Under the pieces are notes generated by a model. That model ran no database searches and was not told where the DNA came from. It saw only the letters and a program-made list of their open reading frames with translations. The position numbers and the translations under genes were made by a program. A stretch of DNA of 64,000 nucleotides from Dactylosporangium vinaceum (lineage in GTDB: Bacteria; Actinomycetota; Actinomycetes; Mycobacteriales; Micromonosporaceae). This document shows positions 23,168 to 31,513 of this stretch, piece by piece. The stretch spans positions 6,076,001 through 6,140,000 of the forward strand of contig NZ_CP061913.1 of NCBI RefSeq assembly GCF_019904175.1. Direction: 5' to 3'. Numbering within the stretch: position 1 is the stretch's first letter; the number at the start of each line of letters is the position of its first letter.

Positions 23168-23431
23168 ATGCGTGAGGTGCGCAAGGAGCGGGTGACGGTG
23201 ACGATGCCGGCCGACGACGCCGCGGCGGTGCGGCGGTTCGTGGACTCGGGCGGCGCGGAGTCGGTGTCGGCGTACGTCGCCGAGGCGGTCCGGGGCCGGC
23301 TGGCCCGGGACCGGGCCCTGCTGACGCTCAACGAGCTGTACGCGCAGCGGGGGGTGCGGCTGGACCCGGAGCACCACGCGTGGGCGCGTGAGGTGCTGGG
23401 GGTGGCACCCGCGAACGGGACGGTGTCGTGA
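23168..23431 (+). CDS. Type II antitoxin, ribbon-helix-helix type (VapB-like)
   Basis: The 87-residue protein opens MREVRKERVTVTMPADDAAA, a short beta strand followed by two helices (VRRFVDSGGAESVSAYVAEAVRGRL) as in ribbon-helix-helix antitoxins that bind their own operator and neutralise the toxin. Its TGA overlaps the toxin's GTG by four bases. TACCCT at 23156-23161 with a 6-nt gap to ATG 23168 suggests a leaderless transcript, and favours this start over GTG 23135. Confidence 0.8.
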   Translation: MREVRKERVTVTMPADDAAAVRRFVDSGGAESVSAYVAEAVRGRLARDRALLTLNELYAQRGVRLDPEHHAWAREVLGVAPANGTVS

Positions 23432-23829
23432 CCGCGGTCGGGGGGCGAATCCTGGACAGCTCCGCGATCCTCGGGTTCGTGGCGGGCAAGCCGTACAGTT
23501 CGGCGATCGTGTGGCACGCCGTGGATCAGGGTGTGGTCCTGGCGGTCCCGGCGGCGGCCCTGGCCGAGGCGTGGGCACAGACGTCGCCGAAAGACTATGA
23601 CGTGTTGAAGGTACTGCTGAGCCTGCCGGTCGTGGTCGTCGACGAGCTGACGGCGGCGGACGCGGTGGACAGCGGGGCGTTGTTCTCCGGTGAGGGCGGC
23701 CCGGCGACGGTGGCGGCGGCGCACGTGGTGCGGCGGGCGCAGGCCCGGCCGGGCTGGGCGATCGTCACCGACCGGGCGCAGCTGCTGCGGGAGCTGGACC
23801 CGCAGGCGGAGATCGACGAGCTGCCGTAG
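23428..23829 (+). CDS. Type II toxin, PIN-like nuclease (VapC-like)
   Basis: The 133-residue protein has the PIN-domain frame: ILDSSAILGFV with the first Asp, an acidic residue in AALAEAWAQ, a helix with acidic positions around DAVDSGALFSGEGG, and TDRAQLLRELDP near the end. PIN toxins are Mg-dependent RNases acting on tRNA or rRNA. The third and fourth acidic positions are less clear than in canonical VapC, so activity should not be assumed. It overlaps the antitoxin gene (GTGA) and is co-translated with it. Confidence 0.75.
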   Translation: MTAVGGRILDSSAILGFVAGKPYSSAIVWHAVDQGVVLAVPAAALAEAWAQTSPKDYDVLKVLLSLPVVVVDELTAADAVDSGALFSGEGGPATVAAAHVVRRAQARPGWAIVTDRAQLLRELDPQAEIDELP

Positions 23830-23930
23830 CGCCCCTCGGGAATGCGAATATTTCTGCCGCTGTGTGGTGGGCGGGTCTGTCGTACGGTGTGTCGCGTTCG
23901 GAAAATGTCGTAGGTGGCTGGTATGACTGT

Positions 23931-23946
23931 TCCGACACATGTTCGA
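23931..23946. promoter_or_regulatory. Possible LexA-like (SOS) box
   Basis: TCCGACACATGTTCGA matches the actinobacterial SOS consensus TCGAAC-N4-GTTCGA at 10 of the 12 defined positions. It lies 22 bases upstream of ATG 23969. One half-site is imperfect, so this is only a candidate. Confidence 0.25.
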
Positions 23947-23968
23947 TAGCTGGGTTGGGGAGGGTGCG

Positions 23969-24865
23969 ATGGTTGCCGCGCGGACCGCGGCCAAGGGCTT
24001 GTCGACGGTGGATCTGGAGCAGATCCGGGACACCCTCGCGGCCGGCCGGAAACCGAAGGTCGTGTTCACCGAGCAGGCCGGGCAGATCGCCGGGCAGCTG
24101 GGCCAGGTCGTCGCGCTGACGGACCCGGAGCTGTCCGACGAGTGGGTCGTGGTCCGGTTCGGCCGCGACGAGTTGCCGTTCTCCCCCGCCGATCTGGCGA
24201 TTGCACCGAAGACCACGGCGGCGAAGCGTGGTGCCGCCGCCGTGCCCGCACCTCGTGAGGAGAGCTCTGTGCCAGCCGCTTCCGTTGCCGACTCCCCCGC
24301 CGCCGTGACCTCAGCCGCGGCGCCGGACTCCCCTGCCGACGCCGCTGCGGCGTCCTCCTCTTCACCTGCCCCGGACGCCGGCGGCGGGTCCGATGTGGGC
24401 TCGGCTCCCGGTTCGGACCCTGCCGGGTCGGGCTCGGCCGCGGCGGCGGGCTCGGGTTCGGGCGGTGCCGGTTCGGCTTCGGCTGGGTCGGCGGCCGGGT
24501 CCGGTGGTGATTCGTCCGATTCGTCGGGTTCGGGGGAGTCGAGGCCGTCCTCGAGCAAGCCGCCGGCGAAGAAGACCGCGCCGAAGGCGAAGCCGCCGGC
24601 CGGGCTGACCGTGACGCTCGCCTACGCCGACGGCGAGTGGACGGTCGCGGCGAACCAGGGCGCGAAGGCGCTCGCGAAGCCGTACGTGATCAAGGCCGGC
24701 GAGGCGCTGAAGATGGTCGCGATGCTCGACGTGCCCGGCGTCCACGAGGCCGTCGAGGAGATCGTGTCCGCGGCCCGCGCCGAGGCCGAGAACCAGGCCG
24801 AACGCCTCCGCGCCGAGCTCGCCGAGATCGAGGCCCGCCTCGCCGAACTCCGCGAGGCCGAGTAG
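23969..24865 (+). CDS. Hypothetical protein with Ser/Ala/Gly linker and C-terminal coiled coil
   Basis: The 298-residue protein begins MVAARTAAKGLSTVDLEQIR after GGGGAGGG (start at ATG 23969). Residues 1-80 form a small ordered domain (VVFTEQAGQIAGQLGQVVAL...WVVVRFGRDELPFSP). Residues 85-205 are a low-complexity Ser/Ala/Gly/Pro linker ending in a basic KPPAKKTAPKAKPP stretch. Residues 208-298 form a second domain closing in a charged coiled coil (AENQAERLRAELAEIEARL). The basic stretch suggests nucleic-acid contact, but I do not recognise the family. A strong hairpin follows the stop. Confidence 0.75.
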   Translation: MVAARTAAKGLSTVDLEQIRDTLAAGRKPKVVFTEQAGQIAGQLGQVVALTDPELSDEWVVVRFGRDELPFSPADLAIAPKTTAAKRGAAAVPAPREESSVPAASVADSPAAVTSAAAPDSPADAAAASSSSPAPDAGGGSDVGSAPGSDPAGSGSAAAAGSGSGGAGSASAGSAAGSGGDSSDSSGSGESRPSSSKPPAKKTAPKAKPPAGLTVTLAYADGEWTVAANQGAKALAKPYVIKAGEALKMVAMLDVPGVHEAVEEIVSAARAEAENQAERLRAELAEIEARLAELREAE

Positions 24866-24871
24866 CGGCGG

Positions 24872-24905
24872 GCCCCGGCTGCGGTACGACGACCGCAGCG
24901 GGGGC
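24872..24905 (+). terminator. Hairpin terminator
   Basis: A 14-position stem with one mismatch (GCCCC-G-GCTGCGGT with ACCGCAGC-G-GGGGC) and a 6-nt ACGACG loop begins seven bases after the stop at 24865. Confidence 0.65.
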
Positions 24906-25388
24906 ACGCCGGCCGGTCCCCGGGACCGCTGTGGAGCCGCAACGCTGCATAGCCGGAGCGTCGGATTGACGGATTGCGCGCGGCTGCGGCGCCCTGGGGT
25001 GTCACGGTCGCGGGCGCCGGACACTGTCGCCGCGTGCCGCGCCCGTCGGGGGCTGGACTCGCTGGAGTGCAGCCGGTGCTTCGGCGCCGACGGCCACTCC
25101 TTGGCTCGGCGCGGCGCCCCGCCTCCGGGCCCGTGGGAGCGACGGCGGCCAGCGCCGGGAGCGCCCCCGTCGGCAGCGGACCCAGCCACGCCGACGGCCG
25201 GGGCGCCGGCGCGCTGAGGTGTGGGGCGCTGACGTGTAGTGCGGTGCGGCGGTGGATGTGCGGGCGCGGTGGTGTCGGCGGTGTCGGCGGTGCGCTGGTG
25301 AGGATTGGCCGACGGGATGGTTCGCGGGCAAAGGGGTTGACGCTACCGTTCTCGGGGTCGGGACCAGCGCGGAGAACGGAAATCGGAC
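24906..25388. other. Intergenic stretch without a convincing gene
   Basis: Several frames are open here in this GC-rich DNA, but none has a ribosome binding site, a -10 box at leaderless distance or a recognisable product. A TTGACG at 25337 may be part of the promoter of the acyltransferase gene. Nothing else is seen. Confidence 0.4.
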
Positions 25389-26471
25389 GTGAGTGACGGG
25401 GAGCCGGCGCGGATCGGCGTGGACGCGGCCGCGGCCGCGGCCGCGGAGCGGGACATGGTTCCGGCGCAGTCCCGAAAGGCCCTCGACGGTGCCGGCGGTG
25501 ATGGTGCCGTGGACGGTACTGCCGCCGATGGTGCTGCCGGCGACGGTGGTGGCGCTGCACAGGTGGTGACTCCCCCGGCTGCGCGGATGCCCCTGGATGC
25601 CCGGGTCCCGACTTCGGTCCTGGACCGTGCGGCGGACCGCCCCGCGCACGCGGACGGCCCGGGACACGGGAGCGGTTCGGGGCGGGCGGACGGTGCAGGG
25701 CTTCGCGGCGCGCAGCGGTGGCGCACGCCGGTGACGTGGAAGGTGCTGCTCGGGGCGGCGCGGGTCGTCGTGTGGCCCGTCGCCCGGCTGCGGGTCACCG
25801 GTGCGCTGCCGCAGCGGCTGCGGGGCGGGCCGGTCATTCTCGCCGTCAACCACATCGGGCCGTTCGACCCGGTGGCGGTCACCGCCGCGTGCCGGGTGGC
25901 TCGGGTCGCGCCGCGGCTCATGGCCACCGGCGGGCTGTTCAAGGCGCCGGTCGTCGGGGCGGTGATGCGGGCGTCGGGGCACATCCGGATCAACCGGCGG
26001 CAGGCGAACGTCGCCGACGCCGTCGACGACGTGACGCGGGCCCTCGCGGTGGGGTCGCATGTGCTCGGGTACCCGGAAGGGCGGATCACCCTCGACCCGG
26101 GAATGTGGCCGGAGCGGGGCAAGACGGGGCTGGCCCGGGTCGCGCTCGCGACCGGGGCGCCGGTCGTCGCGGTCGCGCAGTGGGGGGCGCACGAGGTCGC
26201 GGCGTGGGGCGGGTTCGGGCCGACGGTGCGGGCGCTGGCCCGGGCGCTGGTGCGCCGGCCGGTGGTGCGGGTCCACTTCGGCCGGGTCGTCGACCTCGGC
26301 GGGATCGAGCCGGGGGCGCCGGGTGCGGCGCAGCGGGCCACCGACCGGATCATCGATGCGATCACCGCGGAACTGCGGGAGTTGCGGGTCGACGAGCCGC
26401 GGCTGCCCCGGTACATCGACCCGGTCCGGCCGTTGAGCGTGCAGCGGCGCCACCGGCCCAGCGGACGGTGA
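25389..26471 (+). CDS. 1-acyl-sn-glycerol-3-phosphate acyltransferase-like (PlsC) protein
   Basis: The C-terminal 245 residues are a PlsC/LPLAT domain: NHIGPFD provides the HX4D catalytic motif and YPEGRITLDPGMWPERGKTG the EGR substrate motif. It should transfer an acyl group from acyl-ACP or acyl-CoA to a lysophospholipid at the membrane. As drawn from GTG 25389 the protein has 360 residues, with about 110 low-complexity residues first, including a run of alanines from a repeated GCGGCC tract (25427-25444). Family members normally start near the TWKVLLGA segment, so the true start may be up to 340 bases downstream; the ribosome binding site at 25389 is weak. Confidence 0.8.
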   Translation: MSDGEPARIGVDAAAAAAAERDMVPAQSRKALDGAGGDGAVDGTAADGAAGDGGGAAQVVTPPAARMPLDARVPTSVLDRAADRPAHADGPGHGSGSGRADGAGLRGAQRWRTPVTWKVLLGAARVVVWPVARLRVTGALPQRLRGGPVILAVNHIGPFDPVAVTAACRVARVAPRLMATGGLFKAPVVGAVMRASGHIRINRRQANVADAVDDVTRALAVGSHVLGYPEGRITLDPGMWPERGKTGLARVALATGAPVVAVAQWGAHEVAAWGGFGPTVRALARALVRRPVVRVHFGRVVDLGGIEPGAPGAAQRATDRIIDAITAELRELRVDEPRLPRYIDPVRPLSVQRRHRPSGR

Positions 26472-26534
26472 CCATCCGTCGCCCCGGCAGCACATGAGCG
26501 GGGCCCGTGCACGAGCACGAACGGCTGCCCGGGG

Positions 26535-27086
26535 TTACGCGCCCTCGCGGCGCATGCGCAGGTAGGCCAGGACGGCCTCGCGGGTGGTGCGTACGCCCAG
26601 GACCTCGCGGGCTTCGGCGATGCGGCGGTTCGCGGTGCGCAGGGACAGGAACTCGGCCGCCGCGGCCGCCGCGATCGTCTCCCCGCCGGCGAGGCGTTCG
26701 AGGAGGGCGCGCTGCTCGGGGGCGAGGACCGGGCCGCCGGCGTCGTCGGCGGGTTCGGTGCCGAGGTCGGCGTCGGGGTCGGTGGTGACGGGGCCGATGC
26801 GGGCCAGGTCGGCGAGCAGTGCCCGGCCGATGTCGGCGGTGGTGTCGCTGATGGCGACGATCCCGGCGCCGCGGGCGGCCGCGTAGAGGGCCAGTTCGGC
26901 GGTGTCGCTGTCGGCGATGCGGCCGTAGAGGGCGAGGCGGGCGTCGGTGACGTCCCATGCCTGGTCGGTCAGGGCGAAGCCCTCGCGGGTGGTCCAGCCG
27001 GCGCGGGCGAGGCGGCGCAGCACGGCGGTGGCGTCGGCGCCGGACGCGACGACGTACCGGGGTGCGAGCGCGGGGTCCCCGGTCAT
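26535..27086 (-). CDS. LuxR-type helix-turn-helix regulator
   Basis: The 183-residue protein ends in a LuxR/NarL-like helix-turn-helix (PEQRALLERLAGGETIAAAA...FLSLRTANRRIAEAREVLG). The N-terminal 120 residues (VVASGADATAVLRRLARAGW...AISDTTADIGRALLADLARI) are a PAS- or receiver-sized domain without a clear phospho-acceptor set. The start ATG 27086 is chosen on the MTGDPALAP opening; a GTG at 27143 would add 19 residues. It lies next to a large LuxR ATPase regulator in the same orientation. Confidence 0.65.
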   Translation of the reverse strand: MTGDPALAPRYVVASGADATAVLRRLARAGWTTREGFALTDQAWDVTDARLALYGRIADSDTAELALYAAARGAGIVAISDTTADIGRALLADLARIGPVTTDPDADLGTEPADDAGGPVLAPEQRALLERLAGGETIAAAAAAEFLSLRTANRRIAEAREVLGVRTTREAVLAYLRMRREGA

Positions 27087-27233
27087 CGGCGGGCCGCGGG
27101 TGTAAACATGCGCCCACCATGCGATGAACGGGCCGTCGCGCACAAGACCACAGCGTTACTCATCCACAGTCCTCAATGGCCGCCGGAGTGGGCGCCTTGT
27201 GCCCGTTTCCGCCGGCTCGCAAACACAATGCCG

Positions 27234-29771
27234 TCACTGGCCGAGCTCCTCGATGGCGAGGGCGGCGGCCTCGGTGCGGGTGCGGGCGCCGAGCTTGCGC
27301 ATGCCGGAGCGGATGTGGGTCTCGACGGTCTCCCGGGAGATGCCCAGCTGCCCGGCGATGCGGCGGGTCGGCTCGCCGTTGGCGACCAGGCGCAGCACGT
27401 CGCGTTCGCGGTCGGTGAGCTCGTCGCCGGCGCGGCGGCCGCGGGTGTCGCGGCGGATCGAGTGCCGGCGCAGGGCCCGGCGGGCCCGGCCGAGGAGCAC
27501 GACCAGGCCGGCCTCCTCGGCGAGGCGTTCGGCCTCCAGCAGCGGCGGCACCGCAGCCTCCGCCCCGTCCTCGAGGAGGCCCTGGGCGAGCAGGCAGCGG
27601 ACCTCCTCACGGCGGGCGAGCTCGTGCCAGGCGGCGGCGGCCTCGGCGAAGCGGTCCGGGGCCTTCCACGCCTCGAGTGTCGCCTGGACCGGCGGGAGGG
27701 GCGCGGCGTCGTCGCCGCCGGCGTAGGAGGTGCCGGCGTCGTAGGCGGCCCAGCGGGCGGTGATGCTGCGCAGCCCGTCGACGAGCGGCGTCGACCCGGC
27801 CGCGGCCGGTGGGGCGAACGCCTGGTCGGGGCGGCCGTCGAGCCACGCCGCCTCGCGGGTCACCCAGTCCAGGACCGGGGCCGCGGACGCGGGCCGGTTC
27901 TGCAGGGCCTCCAGGCGGGCCCGGGCCGGGGCGAGCAGGCCGCCGTCGGCCTCGGCGAGGCTCGCGGCGGCCACGGCGTAGCCGCGGGCGAGGGCGGGCA
28001 GGGTCCGGTCGGCGAGGTCCCCGGCCCGGCGCACGACCTCGTCGATCTCGGCGCCGCGCAGGGCGTCGCACCACAGCTGCGCGGCCAGGAACCGGGTCTG
28101 CCAGCTGTAGGCGAGGTCCCCGGCGCAGGCGGCGGCGGCCGCGGCGGCGGCCTGGGACGCCTCGGCGAGGCGGGCGTCGGCGGTGAGGGTCTCCACGAGC
28201 AGCCACGCCGACCAGCGGGCGGCCAGGGCGTCACCGGCCTGCCCGGCCGCGGACGCGGCGGTGGCCAGGCCGTACTCCCAGCCGGGCTGGCGGGTGCCGG
28301 CCCGCACGGCGGCGATCGCGGCGCGCAGGCCCGGGTGGGCCGGGGCGTCGCCGTGGACCTTGAGCAGCTCCTCGGCCCGGGCGACGGCGCCGCCGGGGTC
28401 GGTGGTGAGCATCGACAGCAGCCGGATGCGGTCCCGGCCGCCGAGGACGTCGGCCGGGGCGTCGTCCGGGACGGCCTCGACGGCGGCGGCCGCGGGGACG
28501 GGGCTGCCCTGCTGCAGGAGGGCCTCGCCGCGCAGGACGGCGGCGACGGGGTCGGTGGTGGCCGGGTCGATGACCCGCAGGCAGGAGCCGGGCCGGCCGG
28601 CGGCCAGGGCGGCGCGGGCGGCGGCGATGCGCACCTGCGGCTCGGCGTCGACGCCGGGCAGGTCACAGGCGAGCAGCAGCAGCTCGGCCCGGTCCCCGGA
28701 CGACTCGGCGGCGGCGGCCGCGGCCACGGCGACCTGGTAGGCCTCCGCGGCGGCGCCGGCCGCGGCGAGGTGGCGGGCCGCCTCCCGCGGCGGGACGAGG
28801 GTGGCGAGGCGGCGGTGCAGGGCCGCGCGTTCGGCGGTGTCGAGCAGGCCCGCGGCGACCTCGGCCGTGTACGGGGAGACGGGGGCGGCGACGCCGTCGG
28901 TGAGCTCGACGAGGCCGGTCTCGACGAGCTCGGTGAGGCCCTCGCCGAGGACGGTGGCGGTGACGGGCCGGCCGAGCAGGCCGAGGGCGGCCATGGCGGT
29001 GCGGGCGGGGCGGGTCAGGTCGGCGAGGGCACCGGCGACGGTGTAGGCGAGGCCCTTGTCGAGGCCGTCGCCGCCGTCGCGGGGGGTGCCGCCCTGAGCG
29101 ACGTGCTTGGCGAGGGCGACGACGGCGAGGGGTACGCCACCGGCCCGCCGGACGAGGTCGGCGACGACGGTCGGGGACGCGGACGGGGCGAGCTGGCGCA
29201 CGAGGGCGGCGGCCGCGTCGGCGGGCATCGGCGGCATCTGCAGCCAGGCGCCGGACCGGTCCGCGGCGGCGCGCAGGGCCCGCTCGGCGTCGCCGGGGAG
29301 CCGGTGCGGCGTGCGCAGGGTGACAACTATCCGACAGTGCTCGGCGATGGCCGGGAGCGCGGCGACAGTCAGCGGATCCGCCCACTGCAGGTCGTCGAGG
29401 AGTAGCAGGCCGTGACGGACGCGGGAGCGGACGGCCTCGGCGAGCAGCGGCGCCTCATGTGACGGGAGTCGCACCCGCACCGCCCGCGACAGCGGCAGCG
29501 CCGGGACGCCGCGCAGCATGGCCAGGGCCCCGCCGCTGAACACGGGCCCGCGGAAGGACTCCCCGAGGCGCTTGAGCACACCCGTGCGGCCCGTCCCGGG
29601 CGCGCCGGCGATGACCACCAGACCCGGGTTGTGCAGGGCGTCCACCGCCGCGGCGAGCAGCTCGGCGGGCGGCCACACGGCAGGAACGCTCGCCCGGCCC
29701 ACGACCGCGGACACCACCGCCGGCCCGGCCGCCTCGGCGGCGACGGGCTCTTCAGTCGGTGCCTCAGGCAC
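27234..29771 (-). CDS. Large LuxR-family (LAL-type) regulator with AAA/STAND ATPase domain
   Basis: The 845-residue regulator has an ATPase domain (P-loop GAPGTGRTG at 56-64, Walker B GLLLLDDLQWADP), a long helical repeat region (about 330-760) and a C-terminal LuxR helix-turn-helix (LTDRERDVLRLVANGEPTRRIAGQLGISRETVETHI). The P-loop lysine is replaced by arginine, which may reduce hydrolysis. GTG 29771 follows GGAGG with a 6-nt gap. It diverges from the dynamin operon; an 18-bp palindrome lies between them, so one or both promoters may be its target. Confidence 0.88.
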   Translation of the reverse strand: MPEAPTEEPVAAEAAGPAVVSAVVGRASVPAVWPPAELLAAAVDALHNPGLVVIAGAPGTGRTGVLKRLGESFRGPVFSGGALAMLRGVPALPLSRAVRVRLPSHEAPLLAEAVRSRVRHGLLLLDDLQWADPLTVAALPAIAEHCRIVVTLRTPHRLPGDAERALRAAADRSGAWLQMPPMPADAAAALVRQLAPSASPTVVADLVRRAGGVPLAVVALAKHVAQGGTPRDGGDGLDKGLAYTVAGALADLTRPARTAMAALGLLGRPVTATVLGEGLTELVETGLVELTDGVAAPVSPYTAEVAAGLLDTAERAALHRRLATLVPPREAARHLAAAGAAAEAYQVAVAAAAAAESSGDRAELLLLACDLPGVDAEPQVRIAAARAALAAGRPGSCLRVIDPATTDPVAAVLRGEALLQQGSPVPAAAAVEAVPDDAPADVLGGRDRIRLLSMLTTDPGGAVARAEELLKVHGDAPAHPGLRAAIAAVRAGTRQPGWEYGLATAASAAGQAGDALAARWSAWLLVETLTADARLAEASQAAAAAAAACAGDLAYSWQTRFLAAQLWCDALRGAEIDEVVRRAGDLADRTLPALARGYAVAAASLAEADGGLLAPARARLEALQNRPASAAPVLDWVTREAAWLDGRPDQAFAPPAAAGSTPLVDGLRSITARWAAYDAGTSYAGGDDAAPLPPVQATLEAWKAPDRFAEAAAAWHELARREEVRCLLAQGLLEDGAEAAVPPLLEAERLAEEAGLVVLLGRARRALRRHSIRRDTRGRRAGDELTDRERDVLRLVANGEPTRRIAGQLGISRETVETHIRSGMRKLGARTRTEAAALAIEELGQ

Positions 29772-29802
29772 GGGAAGCCTCCATTCCTGGCACGAACATG
29801 GG

Positions 29803-29820
29803 ATCCTGCGCGCGCAGGAT
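29803..29820. promoter_or_regulatory. 18-bp perfect palindrome in the divergent promoter region
   Basis: ATCCTGCGCGCGCAGGAT is a perfect 18-bp inverted repeat, flanked by CGAAC on the left and ATTCG on the right. It sits 32 bases from the LuxR-ATPase start and 64 bases before the first start codon of the dynamin operon. This is the position of an operator able to control both. Confidence 0.55.
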
Positions 29821-29883
29821 ATTCGTAATGTGTGTGCCGTACGTGCGTGACATGACGGTACTGATTGCACCCAGGAGCGAAGA

Positions 29884-29994
29884 ATGAGCGAGGTCCACCC
29901 CTTGGACACCCGAGGGTACGTCGGCATTGTGGCTGAAACGACCGGCCTCGCGCAGTCGGTGATCGGTCTGTGCCCGGCGTCGAAGCGGAGCTGA
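29884..29994 (+). CDS. 36-codon leader ORF of the dynamin operon
   Basis: ATG 29884 has an AGGAG ribosome binding site six bases upstream. The frame stays open for 36 codons (MSEVHPLDTRGYVGIVAETT...) with about 86 percent G or C in third positions. Its TGA lies four bases before the GTG of GTPase 1, the spacing expected for translational coupling. The peptide has no recognisable motif; it may act only through its translation. Confidence 0.45.
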   Translation: MSEVHPLDTRGYVGIVAETTGLAQSVIGLCPASKRS

Positions 29995-29998
29995 CCCC

Positions 29999-31513
29999 GT
30001 GGCTCCAGGACCACTCAGCTCCCGTGTGGGCGATCTCTGCGGCGAGGTCGGCAACCGGCTCGGCGGGGCCGCGCAGGCCCAGGTCGTCGACGTGCGGCGG
30101 CGCCTCGGCGAGCCGCTGCGGGTCGCGATCGCCGGCCGGCTCAAGTCCGGCAAGTCCACGCTCGTCAACGCGCTGATCGGGCGGCGGGTCGCCCCGACCG
30201 AGGTCGGCGAGTGCACGCGTATCGTCACCCAGTTCCGCTACGGCACCTCCGACCGTGTCGACGTCGTCAAGCGCAACGGCGCCCGGGTCAGCCTCCCCCT
30301 CGACGAGGCCGGGATGATCCCCCAGCGCCTCGGCGTGCCCCGGCACGAGGTCGCCTACGTCGACGTCACGCTCACCAGCGACCACCTGCGTGACCTGACC
30401 GTCGTCGACACGCCCGGCCTGTCCTCGGCCAACACGTCCGTGTCCGACCAGGCCCGCCGGTTCCTGTTCTCCGAGGCCCCGATCGACGACGACCTCGACT
30501 CCGACTCCGCCGGGGCCCTGTCCGGGGCCGAGGCGATCATCTACGTGTTCACGCAGTCGGTCCGCGAGGACGACGTGCAGGCCCTCGAGGCGTTCCGGTC
30601 GATCTCGGCCCGGCTGTCCAGCAACCCGATCAACTCCCTGGGCCTGTTCAACAAGGTCGACAAGCTCGCCGGCGGCGGCATGGACCCGTGGCCGATCGTC
30701 GCGCCGCTGGCCAACGACCAGTCGAAGGTCTTGCGCCGGGTCGTCTCCGACGTCGTGCCGGTGGTGGGGCTGCTCGCCGAGACCACCGAGGCCGGCCGGC
30801 TCACCGCCGCCGACTGCGAGGCCCTGCGCCAGCTCGCCGCGCTCCCCCAGGGCGAGCGGACCGTGCTGCTGGCCTCCGTCGACCTGTTCACCAGCCGTGA
30901 GTGCCCGGTGACCCGCGAGTCGCGGGAGCGGCTGCTGCGGCTGCTGGACCTGTACGGGATCAGCTTCGCCATCGCCCAGCTGGTCGCGAAGCCCACCCTG
31001 GCCACCGGGGAGCTCGTCCGGATGCTGTTCCAGGCGTCCGGGTTCCCGCGGCTGCGCCAGACCCTCGACCACGCGTTCCGCTGGCGCACCGACGCGATCA
31101 AGGCCGGCTGGGCCCTGTCGAGCCTGGAGAAGATCGCCAGCCACGCCGAGCGCCCGCACGACCGGGAGCTGCTGCGCGACGCGATCGAGCGGGTCCTGCA
31201 GCAGCCCGAGTCGCACCGGCTGCGCCTGCTGGAGGTCGCGCAGCTCGTCACCACCGGCGCCGTGGACCTGCCCGACCAGATGGAGGGCGAGCTGACCCGC
31301 CTGGCGCTGTCCAACGACCCCGGCTGGATCCTCAACCTGCCAAGCGCCGACCGCGACTCGATGGTCCGCGCCGCCCTGGACGCCGCCACCCGCTGGCGCG
31401 CCTACGCGGTCGCTGGGGCCAGCCCGTCACAGTCCCGGGTTGCGCTCGTCGCCCACCGTGGTTTCTACCTGCTGTCGCAGCGCATCCGCGGCGGAGGGGC
31501 AAATGTCCGGTAA
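29999..31513 (+). CDS. Dynamin-family GTPase 1
   Basis: The 504-residue GTPase has G1 GRLKSGKST (46-54), a conserved threonine in EVGECTRIV, G3 DTPGLSS and G4 NKVD, followed by a long helical part. It matches the smaller partner of paired bacterial dynamin-like proteins (IniC / DynB type), which bind GTP and remodel or patch membranes. GTG 29999 has GGAG eight bases upstream and sits four bases after the leader ORF stop. The C-terminus RGGGANVR overlaps the start of a mini-ORF by 11 bases. No hydrophobic paddle is evident here, unlike GTPase 2, suggesting a hetero-complex in which partner 2 inserts into the membrane. Confidence 0.88.
   Translation: MAPGPLSSRVGDLCGEVGNRLGGAAQAQVVDVRRRLGEPLRVAIAGRLKSGKSTLVNALIGRRVAPTEVGECTRIVTQFRYGTSDRVDVVKRNGARVSLPLDEAGMIPQRLGVPRHEVAYVDVTLTSDHLRDLTVVDTPGLSSANTSVSDQARRFLFSEAPIDDDLDSDSAGALSGAEAIIYVFTQSVREDDVQALEAFRSISARLSSNPINSLGLFNKVDKLAGGGMDPWPIVAPLANDQSKVLRRVVSDVVPVVGLLAETTEAGRLTAADCEALRQLAALPQGERTVLLASVDLFTSRECPVTRESRERLLRLLDLYGISFAIAQLVAKPTLATGELVRMLFQASGFPRLRQTLDHAFRWRTDAIKAGWALSSLEKIASHAERPHDRELLRDAIERVLQQPESHRLRLLEVAQLVTTGAVDLPDQMEGELTRLALSNDPGWILNLPSADRDSMVRAALDAATRWRAYAVAGASPSQSRVALVAHRGFYLLSQRIRGGGANVR

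Noticed and set aside
24906..25388. Overlapping short open frames on both strands
   Set aside because: None has a start signal or plausible protein. Treated as intergenic.
25427..25444. GCGGCC tandem run at the acyltransferase 5' end
   Set aside because: A short simple-sequence tract coding for alanines in a low-complexity extension. No sign of a regulatory or phase-variable role.
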